A DNA stretch of 64,000 nt. Source: Christiangramia bathymodioli (GTDB taxonomy: Bacteria; Bacteroidota; Bacteroidia; Flavobacteriales; Flavobacteriaceae). Below, piece by piece: positions 56,611 to 64,000 of the stretch. Under the pieces are notes generated by a model that saw only the letters and a list, made by a program, of their open reading frames with translations, did no database searches and had not been told where the DNA came from. Position 1 is the first letter of the stretch, and each line of letters opens with the position of its first letter. The DNA lies in NCBI GenBank assembly GCA_009735695.1, contig SRSL01000001.1, positions 868,048-932,047 of the forward strand, in the 5' to 3' direction. Both the position numbers and the translations under genes were made by a program.

Positions 56611-58227
56611 TTATTCTAATTTATCTTTTGAACTCCACAGAAGCTCCATTTCCTCAAGGGTCTTTTCTTTGGTTTCAGGCACGAATTTCCAGATAAAGAT
56701 CCCGGATAAAATGGCCATTATTCCGTAGATCCAGTAAGAAAACCCGTGGTTAAAGGTTTCAACCAATCCTTCGTTGTTATTCATCATAGGGAAGGTCCAG
56801 GATACGGCAAGGTTGGCCAGCCATTGTACTGCAACTGCCACTGCCATTACCCCTTTTATCTTGTTAGGGAATATTTCTGAAAGTAATACCCAGGTTACCG
56901 GTCCCCATGACATCGCAAATGCCGCTATATACAGTAACATCATCAGCAGGGATGGCAAACCATCTACCTGCAGGTATAAAGTGAAGCCAAGACCTATCAT
57001 ACTAAAGGCCATCACCGCACTCCCTATCATCATCAATTTCTTTCTTCCAAAATTATCCACCGTAAAGATGGCCAGTACCGTGAAAAGCATGTTGATGGCT
57101 CCCACGATGATTGTTTGCAGCATGGAAGCATCGGTTTCCATACCCATTCCTTTAAAGATCTCCGGGGCGTAGTAAAGAACTACGTTGATCCCTACGAACT
57201 GCTGAAAAACAGAAAGCAAAATCCCGATGATCACGATGGTCCAGCCATAAGACAACCAATGAGCTTTGGTCTTGTTAAAAGATGCTTTGATTTCTGCAAG
57301 TATCTCTGAAGCCTTTTGAGGTCCGTTAAGCTTTGATAAAACTTTTATCGCATCATCCTCTCTTCCTTTCATGGTTTGATAACGCGGTGTCTTCGGAACA
57401 AAAAGAAGGAACAGAAGAAAAAGTGTTGCCGGAATAGCTTCAGAAAGGAACATATACCTCCATCCGGTCTCATTGATCCAGATTTCAGTTTGGCCTTTTA
57501 CAATAAAATAATTAACGAAATATACAATTAGCATTCCCGTCACGATCGCAAACTGGTTACAGGAAACAAGCATTCCCCTTATCTTGGCCGGTGCCATTTC
57601 TGCGATATACAGTGGCGCCAGCATACTGGCGAGTCCTACTCCAATCCCACCTAGTATCCTGTAAATTATAAAAGAAGTAAGGGTATTGGTTTGAAAGATG
57701 TTCATGAATTCGGGATAGGCTGAACCACATGCTGATACCAGAAAAAGAAAAGCGGCCAGGATCAAACCATTTCGCCTACCTATGGAATTAGCAGCCTTAT
57801 CGCCTAAAGAAGCCCCGATGATACAACCCACAAGGGCGCTACTCACCATGAATCCAAGAATGGAATTACGTAAATTTTCGGTTAGAACACCAGGTAAACT
57901 TAAAAACTGAAAATAATAAATCGCTCCACCTAGCAGCAGGATAACGCCAATGATGGTGTAAGCTTTAGATTTCCTGAAAAATTTCAGGACAAAAGAGCCA
58001 AAAAGCACTCCCACAGCCAGAATGCATAAGCTTATTATTAGCTTAAACTGGAAAATAGTACTGGTAGCAAGCGCCTCATTATTCTCCAGGGTGGTAATAA
58101 AATAAGTTTCCAGGGCTCCCACAGCTCCAGAAATAACAGCAGTATCATATCCAAAAAGCAAACCTCCAAGGCTTGCCACGGCAGTAATAAGGTAAACTGT
58201 CTTTTGATTAATTTTAGCTTTGTACAT
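56611..58227 (-). CDS. xylE: D-xylose:proton symporter (MFS sugar transporter)
   Basis: A 12-helix inner-membrane sugar porter of 538 residues. Signature motifs of the family are present: GYDTAVISGA in helix 1, GGIGVGLASMLAPLYIAEMAPAKIRG around helices 4-5, VPETKEKTLEE at the end of helix 12, and the QQFVGINVVLYYAPEIF block that contacts sugar. With xylA and xylB directly downstream, xylose is the natural substrate. The long segment between helices 1 and 4 (about residues 40-135, with two extra hydrophobic stretches) is larger than in E. coli XylE but common in Bacteroidota. It is the first gene of the operon, facing the divergent Nudix-HTH regulator. Confidence 0.93.
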   Translation of the reverse strand: MYKAKINQKTVYLITAVASLGGLLFGYDTAVISGAVGALETYFITTLENNEALATSTIFQFKLIISLCILAVGVLFGSFVLKFFRKSKAYTIIGVILLLGGAIYYFQFLSLPGVLTENLRNSILGFMVSSALVGCIIGASLGDKAANSIGRRNGLILAAFLFLVSACGSAYPEFMNIFQTNTLTSFIIYRILGGIGVGLASMLAPLYIAEMAPAKIRGMLVSCNQFAIVTGMLIVYFVNYFIVKGQTEIWINETGWRYMFLSEAIPATLFLLFLLFVPKTPRYQTMKGREDDAIKVLSKLNGPQKASEILAEIKASFNKTKAHWLSYGWTIVIIGILLSVFQQFVGINVVLYYAPEIFKGMGMETDASMLQTIIVGAINMLFTVLAIFTVDNFGRKKLMMIGSAVMAFSMIGLGFTLYLQVDGLPSLLMMLLYIAAFAMSWGPVTWVLLSEIFPNKIKGVMAVAVAVQWLANLAVSWTFPMMNNNEGLVETFNHGFSYWIYGIMAILSGIFIWKFVPETKEKTLEEMELLWSSKDKLE

Positions 58228-58261
58228 TATCGGGTTTTTAGGCTTATAGTTTTTATGACTA

Positions 58262-58292
58262 CAAGTTTAATTATTAATTTTTACTTTAGCAA
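58262..58292 (-). promoter_or_regulatory. Candidate promoter of the xylE operon
   Basis: On the minus strand, TTG (58292-58290), 20 bases of spacing, then TAAACTTG (58269-58262), one mismatch from TAnnTTTG. The inverted pair CAAGTT (58262-58267) and AACTTG (58298-58303) overlaps it and may bind the adjacent Nudix-HTH regulator. None of the CAAYCGRTTG operators occurs here. Confidence 0.35.
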
Positions 58293-58384
58293 TTTACAAC
58301 TTGAATATATACGAATTTGATAAAGATAAAGCTGAGTAATTTAGTATTTCACAAATTCTGGCGTTATTTACCTTTTTTGCAATC

Positions 58385-59104
58385 ATGAAGAAAACCTTAA
58401 TAAACAATGAAACCGGGGAGCGAAAAAAGGCCTCGGTCCTGAGTTCGGTCACCATAGATTGCGTGATCTTCGGATTTCAGGACGGCAACCTGGAAGTTTT
58501 ATTAATCAAGCACGCTTTAGGAATTAGAAAGGGTAAATGGGGATTACCAGGTGGATGGATAAAAAAAGAAGAAGGAATCGATGAGGCTGCCGAACGCCTG
58601 CTCCATGAACTAACTGGGATCAAGGATGTTTTTCTAGAGCAATTAAAGGCATTTGGAGAACCAGACCGGTTCCCGATGGGCCGGATCATAACCGTGGGCT
58701 ATTACGCTTTGATCAACAAGGAAAAATATGATATCAAGGCAGGTTACACTGCTTCGGAAGCTAAATGGTTCAAGATAAACCAGATCCCTACACTCATTTA
58801 TGACCATGAGGAAATCCTTAATTATGGCATTCAGAAATTACAAAGAAGAGTAAGACAGGCGCCCATAGGTTTTAATCTGTTACCAGAAAAATTCACCCTG
58901 CTTCAATTAATGAAGCTTTATGAAGAAATTCTTGGAACCGAGATGGATAAACCCAATTTCCGCAGAAAATTCTTAAGAATGAAATTACTGGTAGATCTAA
59001 AAGAAAAAGAAAAGGATGTTTCCCATCGGGCTGCCAAATTGTACCGTTTCGACGATGCTATTTATAAAAAGCTCACCCAGAAAGGTTTCAATTTTGAATT
59101 TTAA
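58385..59104 (+). CDS. NrtR-like transcriptional regulator (Nudix domain plus winged helix)
   Basis: A 239-residue protein with a Nudix domain (about 20-150) and a C-terminal winged helix (about 155-239). Related regulators control arabinose or xylose use in Bacteroidota (AraR/XylR of the NrtR group). The Nudix box is damaged: G57-x5-E63-x7-R71 is followed by L72-L73-H74-E75-L76-T77-G78-I79, so two of the expected glutamates (72 and 76) are Leu. This fits a ligand sensor rather than an active hydrolase. It is divergent from xylE with 157 bases between, so control of the xylE-xylB-xylA-GH10 operon is likely. Confidence 0.87.
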   Translation: MKKTLINNETGERKKASVLSSVTIDCVIFGFQDGNLEVLLIKHALGIRKGKWGLPGGWIKKEEGIDEAAERLLHELTGIKDVFLEQLKAFGEPDRFPMGRIITVGYYALINKEKYDIKAGYTASEAKWFKINQIPTLIYDHEEILNYGIQKLQRRVRQAPIGFNLLPEKFTLLQLMKLYEEILGTEMDKPNFRRKFLRMKLLVDLKEKEKDVSHRAAKLYRFDDAIYKKLTQKGFNFEF

Positions 59105-59203
59105 AATTTAAGAAACCGAAATCCAGGCAGGAATTAGTATCATTAGTCTGGAATGACAACGCTATTGACTTCCAAAATCAAGTCTTCCTACAAATTAAAT
59201 TAT

Positions 59204-59211
59204 TATCTTTG
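59204..59211 (+). promoter_or_regulatory. Candidate -7 box of the lacI-type gene
   Basis: TATCTTTG matches TAnnTTTG exactly, about 53 bases before the ATG. No TTG is seen at ideal spacing. Confidence 0.4.
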
Positions 59212-59263
59212 AAAAGACCTAAACCAAATGCCTGAAGGCTTTTCAAAGATTTTGATCTAGTTG

Positions 59264-60292
59264 ATGAAAAAAAATAAAGAAGTCACTATATATGACATAG
59301 CAAAAAAGCTGAAATTCTCCCCCTCTACAGTCTCCCGAGCTCTCAACAATCACAAAAGTATTAGCGAAAAAGCCACCAGGGAAATTCAGGCTGCGGCTAA
59401 AAAAATGGGATACAGACCTAATTCTCTGGCAGCCAGCCTGAGAAAAAATAAAAGCAAAACCATAGGTATAATGATCTCCCGAATCAATCGGCCTTTCGTT
59501 TCTACCTTGATAAGCGGCGTAGAAAACGCCGCCAGGAAAGCCGGTCATAATGTGCTGATAAGCCAGTCTAACGACATCTATGAAAATGAAATAAATAACG
59601 CCAAGGCGCTTTATGACAGCCGAATTTGCGGTCTAATCGTTTCTTTAGGAATGGAAACCAAAAACACCAAACATTTTCAGCAATTTGTAGAACAAAACAT
59701 CCCTATAGTCTTCGTTGATCGTGCCCCAGATGACTTCAATTCCTACAGAGTGATTATCGATAATTACACGGCAGGATACAGGGCCACCAAACACCTTATT
59801 GACCAGGGCTGTAAGAGAATAGCCCATTTCGCAGGAGCCCAGCATTTAAATGTATACAATCTTCGGAAAAAAGGATATCTGGATGCTCTGAGGGAAAATA
59901 ATATTCCAGTTGACGAAGAACTGATCATGGACCTAAAAACCATGGGTTTTGAGGAAGGAAAGGAAGCGACCAGGATTCTTCTCGAAAAAGACAATCCTCC
60001 AGATGGAATATTTTCATCGAATGATACCGCTGCCGTAAGTGCTATAATCACTGCTAAAGAAAAGGGAATAAAAATTCCTGATGAACTCGCCGTGATTGGT
60101 TTTAATGACGATCCTATTGCCTCGATAGTTGATCCCGCCTTATCAACGGTTTCCCATCCGGCGATGAAAATGGGGGAAATCTCCACTCAGCGTATCCTGG
60201 ACCACTCGTCCAAAAACCTGGATGCCGATATATCTGAAATCACCATGCTGGACACAGAGATCATCGTTAGGGCGTCCAGTAAAAGAAAATGA
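59264..60292 (+). CDS. LacI-family transcriptional regulator
   Basis: A 342-residue repressor with an N-terminal helix-turn-helix (about 7-27, IYDIAKKLKFSPSTVSRALN), a hinge (SLAASLRK) and a periplasmic-binding-protein-like sugar-sensing core (about 60-335). TTG at 59261 extends the frame by one residue; the ATG at 59264 is preferred. Three LacI-type palindromes in the window, at the susC, FG-GAP and tandem-CBM promoters, are its best candidate targets; it is the only LacI protein seen here. It converges on uxaC. The inducer is unknown, perhaps xylo-oligosaccharide or glucuronate. None of the three operators lies before its own gene. Confidence 0.94.
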   Translation: MKKNKEVTIYDIAKKLKFSPSTVSRALNNHKSISEKATREIQAAAKKMGYRPNSLAASLRKNKSKTIGIMISRINRPFVSTLISGVENAARKAGHNVLISQSNDIYENEINNAKALYDSRICGLIVSLGMETKNTKHFQQFVEQNIPIVFVDRAPDDFNSYRVIIDNYTAGYRATKHLIDQGCKRIAHFAGAQHLNVYNLRKKGYLDALRENNIPVDEELIMDLKTMGFEEGKEATRILLEKDNPPDGIFSSNDTAAVSAIITAKEKGIKIPDELAVIGFNDDPIASIVDPALSTVSHPAMKMGEISTQRILDHSSKNLDADISEITMLDTEIIVRASSKRK

Positions 60293-60362
60293 TACTAACC
60301 AAAAAGCGATAAGCTAAAGATACCAATCACCCTTACGAATCCTCAGAAGCATTGAAGTTTCA

Positions 60363-61766
60363 TTATTTTGGAAAATTAAAATAATCGCGGGCATTGTAAT
60401 AACAGATGTCTGAAACGATTTTCCCAATCCATTCCTCATCACGGGGAAGTTGATTTTGAGCCACGTCCTGCCCGAACAAATTACAAAGGATTCTTCTGAA
60501 GTACTCATGTCTTGGGTATGAAAGCAGGCTTCGGCTATCGGTGAGCATTCCCACAAAACAGCTTAAAAGTCCCATATTTGATATGGCATTCAATTGTTTT
60601 TCTATCCCGTCTTTTTGATCCAGGAACCACCAGGCAGACCCGTGCTGGATCTTTCCCTTGGGAGTGTCTGACATGAAGTTTCCGGCCATGCTCGCCATCA
60701 CCTCATTGTCTGCCGGGTTTACATTATATAAAATTGTCTTAGGCAGTAAATTTTCCTTTTCAAGGCCATCGAGATATTTAGCAAGTGGTACGGCCTGGTT
60801 GAAATCACCTATACTATCTACTCCCGCATCAGCCCCTAATTCATTTTTAAGACGGGAATTCGCATTTCGTACCGGCCCTAAATGCAATTGCATTACCCAG
60901 GCCTTTTCAGCATAATATGTACCCATATAATGCATCAGACCCGATTTATATTTAGAAACCTCTACTTTATCAAGAATCTTTCCATCAAGCTTTTTTGAAA
61001 CGATCTTATCCAGCTCTTCAGTTGTAAAGTTTTCTGAACAGGCAAAATCCAGCCCGTGGTCTGAAAGGCGGCAACCAGCTTCATGAAAATAATCGATCCG
61101 GTTCCTGGTTGCTTTTAAGAGACTGGTGAAATCATGGATTTCCAACCCGGAAGCCTCCTTCATTTTAATGATATAGTCCGGAAAATCTTCCTTTTCTATA
61201 TTTAAAAGGCCATCCGGCCTGAATGTTGGCAATACCTGAATTTCAAATTTATCCTGTGCGATCTGTTTGTGATACCTCAGGTCATCGATTGGATCATCTG
61301 TAGTACAAACGACCTCCACCTTCATCTTTTTCAATAAATTCCGGGCAGAATAGGCTGGGGTTGCCAGCAGATCATTGCACTTGCTATAAATTCTCCTGGC
61401 GCTTTTTTCGTTCAGAATTTCAGTGACACCGAAATAGCGCTTCAGTTCAAGATGACTCCAGTGATATAAAGGATTTCTCAGGGTATATGGGATGGTTTCG
61501 GCATATTTCAGAAATTTCTCTTCATCACTCCTGTTACCGGTAATGAATTCTTCGGGAATTCCGAGGGCCCGCATGGCTCTCCATTTATAATGATCTCCCT
61601 GCAACCAAACTTCGGTAAGATTCTTAAATCGTTTGTCTTCGCCTATATCTTTTACCGAGAGATGGCAATGAAAATCTATTATGGGAAGATTTTTTGCGTA
61701 CTTAACATATAGATTTTCAGCAAATTCAGTATCCAGTAAAAAATTATCCTTTATAAAACTATCCAT
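60363..61766 (-). CDS. uxaC: Glucuronate isomerase (uronate isomerase)
   Basis: Converts D-glucuronate to D-fructuronate. The 467 residues and the metal-site motif IDFHCHL near the N-terminus (about 30-37) fit the family, as do the TTDDPIDDLRYH block and the YPRHEYFRRILCN block near the C-terminus. In a xylan locus it would handle glucuronic acid released from glucuronoxylan side chains. No alpha-glucuronidase (GH67/GH115) is in the window, nor the next steps (uxuA/uxuB), so they must lie elsewhere. It is 12 bases downstream of the GH3 gene on the same strand. Confidence 0.94.
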   Translation of the reverse strand: MDSFIKDNFLLDTEFAENLYVKYAKNLPIIDFHCHLSVKDIGEDKRFKNLTEVWLQGDHYKWRAMRALGIPEEFITGNRSDEEKFLKYAETIPYTLRNPLYHWSHLELKRYFGVTEILNEKSARRIYSKCNDLLATPAYSARNLLKKMKVEVVCTTDDPIDDLRYHKQIAQDKFEIQVLPTFRPDGLLNIEKEDFPDYIIKMKEASGLEIHDFTSLLKATRNRIDYFHEAGCRLSDHGLDFACSENFTTEELDKIVSKKLDGKILDKVEVSKYKSGLMHYMGTYYAEKAWVMQLHLGPVRNANSRLKNELGADAGVDSIGDFNQAVPLAKYLDGLEKENLLPKTILYNVNPADNEVMASMAGNFMSDTPKGKIQHGSAWWFLDQKDGIEKQLNAISNMGLLSCFVGMLTDSRSLLSYPRHEYFRRILCNLFGQDVAQNQLPRDEEWIGKIVSDICYYNARDYFNFPK

Positions 61767-61778
61767 TGATTAGCTTGA

Positions 61779-63986
61779 TTAGTTTAAAGTAAAAGAGGCC
61801 TGTTGCACCGGTGACAGACCCAATTCTATATTTCTTTGGGAAGGAGTTGAGCCTCCTATATAAACCCTGAACGAACCTTTCTCGAGAACTCTTTTTCCCT
61901 CCTCGTTCACTAATTCCATCATTTCTGGCGTGATTTCAAAAGTGATCTCTCTGGAAGCTCCGGGCTCCAAATTGATTCGTTTTACGCCGAATAATTGATA
62001 TTTAGGTGCATCTACAGAGGTTTCCTCATCGCTAACGTACAGTTGAACCACCTCTTCTGCGGCCTTTTCTCCAGTATTGGTAACCTTTACCGATGCCTGC
62101 AGGGAATTTCCTTTTTTCACCTTGTCCTGGGAAAGTTTCATATTCGAATATTCAAAACTGGCATAGCTAAGTCCGTAACCAAAAGGATACATCGGCTCTG
62201 CTTCCATATACTTGTACGTACGTCCCTTCATGGTGTAATCTTCATATGGAGGCAGGTCATCCAGTGATTTTGGGAAGGTTATAGGCAATCTTCCGGAAGG
62301 CGATACCGTTCCGAAGATAATATCTGCAACAGCGTTTCCACCCTCTTCGCCCGGATACCAAACCAGCAATACCGCATCTGCCAGTTCATGAACTTTTTCC
62401 AGGTTCATCGGGCTTCCACCAGTAATTACCGCGATTACCGGATTATCACCCGCGGCATCGCTTAATTTCTGTAAATAATCTATCTGATTTTGCGGAAGGT
62501 TATAATCCAGCCTGTCCCCAAATGTTTCTGAAGCTATAGACTCTCCTTCCTCTCCTTCCAGCACACCTGAAATTCCCAGTACCGCAATGGTTGCGTCACT
62601 GTTACCAGCATTTGGAGAGGCCCAGTCCTGTGGATTGGCATTTGGCCTGTCAAGCAGGGTTCCCTGTCGGTACTGCATCTGGCTTTGTGGCTCTATGGCT
62701 CCTGCCAGGCCTTCCAAAATCGTAACCAGGTTAGGGTTGATCCCGTGATAATTCCCGAGTAAGACCTCGATACTGGTAGCATTCGGCCCTGTAATGAAAT
62801 ATTTTGAAAGGTCATTCCGAAGCGGAAGCACCCCATCATTTTTTAACATCACAATAGACTTCTGAGCCACTTCACGGGCCAGTGCCCGATGTTTTTCTGT
62901 ATTCAGATCCTTTTCTGAAAGTTGAGAATAAGGATTGCCTTCTGCAGGATCAAAAAGCCCCAGCTTGAATTTGGTTTTTAACAATATGGCCAGTTGCTCA
63001 TCTATTTCTTCTTCAGTAACAAGACCTTTTTCAACCGCCTCAGGAAGCGCCGGGTAAGTATCCCCGCAATTGAGGTTGACACCACTTTTTACACCCAGGG
63101 CTGCAGCTTCCTCAGGAGTCTGAACCACATTATGGCCTTCATAAAAATCGATCAGCGCCCAGCAATCACTTACAATATGTCCGTCAAATTTCCATTTATC
63201 CCTAAGCACATCCTGTAAAAGAAATTTGTTCGCGCAACAAGGCTCCCCATTTGTACTGTTATAAGCGCACATAATAGTTTCCACATCGGCGTCTACCAGG
63301 GCTTTAAAAGCAGGCAGATAGGTTTCCCACAGGTCTTTCTGGGTAGCTTCGGCATTGAATTCATGCCGTAATTTTTCGGGGCCACTATGCACGGCATAAT
63401 GCTTGGCTGCCGCGGCGGTCTTGAGATATTTAGGGTGATCGCCCTGCAAACCTTCAACGAAAGCAGTACCTAGAATGGCTGTTAAATATGGATCCTCGCC
63501 ATAGGTTTCCTGTCCTCTTCCCCAACGAGGGTCCCGGAAAATATTGATATTCGGCGTCCAGAAGGTCAAACCGCTATACTGGCGACGGTAGCCGTTTTTC
63601 ACGGCGGTATTATGAGTCGCTCTTGCTTCATCTGAAATGCTTGAGGCAACTTCTTTTATAAGTTCCTCATCAAAGGTAGCTCCAAGGCCGATTGCCTGCG
63701 GAAAAACCGTGGCAACACCAGATCTCCCTATCCCGTGTAAAGCCTCATTCCACCAGTTATATTCCGGAATTCCAAGCCTTTCTATCGCTGGGCTGTTGTG
63801 AACCATTTGCATGGCCTTTTCCTCCAAAGTCAATCGATTGATTAAATCCTGCACTCTTTCATCAAGTGAGAGTTGCGTATTTCGGAAAGCATAATCGCCT
63901 TCTGAAGTATTCTCCTGTGCATGGACCACACCTACAACTAAGGCGAAAACGATCAATGAAAACAGTTTTAAAACCCTGATCCTCAT
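61779..63986 (-). CDS. GH3 beta-xylosidase-type exo-glycosidase, periplasmic
   Basis: Predicted to release xylose from xylo-oligosaccharides. The 735 residues hold a signal peptide (about 1-23), GH3 barrel, alpha/beta sandwich and fibronectin-III-like domain. The catalytic Asp is D274 in IVSDCWA. The EYNWWNEALHG stretch near residue 75 and SDCWA rather than SDW(G) are marks of the beta-xylosidase branch, in contrast to the BglX-like GH3 at 10555. The start at 63986 is 14 bases from the window edge, so its promoter and any upstream operon partner are out of view. uxaC follows 12 bases downstream. Confidence 0.92.
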   Translation of the reverse strand: MRIRVLKLFSLIVFALVVGVVHAQENTSEGDYAFRNTQLSLDERVQDLINRLTLEEKAMQMVHNSPAIERLGIPEYNWWNEALHGIGRSGVATVFPQAIGLGATFDEELIKEVASSISDEARATHNTAVKNGYRRQYSGLTFWTPNINIFRDPRWGRGQETYGEDPYLTAILGTAFVEGLQGDHPKYLKTAAAAKHYAVHSGPEKLRHEFNAEATQKDLWETYLPAFKALVDADVETIMCAYNSTNGEPCCANKFLLQDVLRDKWKFDGHIVSDCWALIDFYEGHNVVQTPEEAAALGVKSGVNLNCGDTYPALPEAVEKGLVTEEEIDEQLAILLKTKFKLGLFDPAEGNPYSQLSEKDLNTEKHRALAREVAQKSIVMLKNDGVLPLRNDLSKYFITGPNATSIEVLLGNYHGINPNLVTILEGLAGAIEPQSQMQYRQGTLLDRPNANPQDWASPNAGNSDATIAVLGISGVLEGEEGESIASETFGDRLDYNLPQNQIDYLQKLSDAAGDNPVIAVITGGSPMNLEKVHELADAVLLVWYPGEEGGNAVADIIFGTVSPSGRLPITFPKSLDDLPPYEDYTMKGRTYKYMEAEPMYPFGYGLSYASFEYSNMKLSQDKVKKGNSLQASVKVTNTGEKAAEEVVQLYVSDEETSVDAPKYQLFGVKRINLEPGASREITFEITPEMMELVNEEGKRVLEKGSFRVYIGGSTPSQRNIELGLSPVQQASFTLN

Positions 63987-64000
63987 AATTTACGCGAGTT

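Noticed and set aside
63831-63840. Perfect CAATCGATTG inside the GH3 coding sequence
   Set aside because: It matches the LacI-like core but lies about 150 bases inside the gene, encodes the conserved INRLT stretch, and has no promoter next to it. Probably chance, though an intragenic operator cannot be excluded.
1-64000. tRNA, rRNA, CRISPR arrays, insertion sequences, integrases or toxin-antitoxin pairs
   Set aside because: I looked for regular spaced repeats, cloverleaf-like segments, transposase or integrase motifs and small paired genes and saw none that can be supported.

Overview
The window looks like chromosome of a marine member of the Flavobacteriaceae (Bacteroidota), of the Gramella/Christiangramia kind. 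This is inferred from SusC/SusD pairs, lipoproteins with acidic residues after the lipobox Cys, TAnnTTTG-type -7 boxes, few Shine-Dalgarno sequences, and families such as DUF3109, DUF3078 and CRTAC1/ASPIC. No marker gene was available to fix the genus. I see no tRNA, rRNA, CRISPR array, insertion sequence or prophage.

Region 1 (1-9.7 kb) is housekeeping. It holds a Cys-rich DUF3109 protein, class Ia ribonucleotide reductase (nrdB, nrdA), a dGTPase, a DUF3078 outer-membrane-type protein, dxs and tadA. The 579-base gap before nrdB carries two hairpins and may hold a small RNA.

Region 2 (9.8-25.2 kb, all minus strand) is a beta-glucan (laminarin-type) utilization locus. In transcription order it has a membrane-spanning sensor/LuxR-type regulator, SusC, SusD, a PKD/CBM surface glycan-binding lipoprotein, two GH16 enzymes (the first a PKD-bearing lipoprotein), a GH3 beta-glucosidase and a third GH16. 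Both susC and susD carry an apparent one-base G deletion that splits the frame. Repairing one base in each restores proteins of 1006 and 486 residues.

Region 3 (25.3-32.1 kb) is a mixed bridge. It holds a 1203-residue protein that joins a degenerate metallophosphoesterase-like domain, a middle region with kinase-like motifs and a BamA-like barrel. It also holds a HAD hydrolase, a SYLF-domain protein, a multipass membrane protein and a possible tiny membrane protein.

Region 4 (32.2-64 kb) is a xylan utilization locus: acetyl esterase, GH43, SusC/SusD, two FG-GAP/ASPIC lipoproteins, a tandem-CBM glycan-binding lipoprotein, GH10 xylanase, xylose isomerase, xylulokinase, xylose transporter, a Nudix-HTH regulator, a LacI-family regulator, glucuronate isomerase and a GH3 beta-xylosidase-type enzyme. 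Together they bind, deacetylate and cut xylan, import oligomers, and feed xylose and glucuronate to central metabolism. Three LacI-like operators (core CAAYCGRTTG) lie at three promoters of this locus and suggest one regulon.

Inside region 4 sits a cassette not obviously about xylan: NodU/CmcH-type carbamoyltransferase, a 49-residue DUF5989 protein, an SxtJ-family membrane protein, and a convergent SGNH/TPR protein. Its junctions are extremely tight (TAAATG, TAATG, and one base between the convergent stops). The cassette and the three-domain 1203-residue protein are the best candidates for undescribed biology here.
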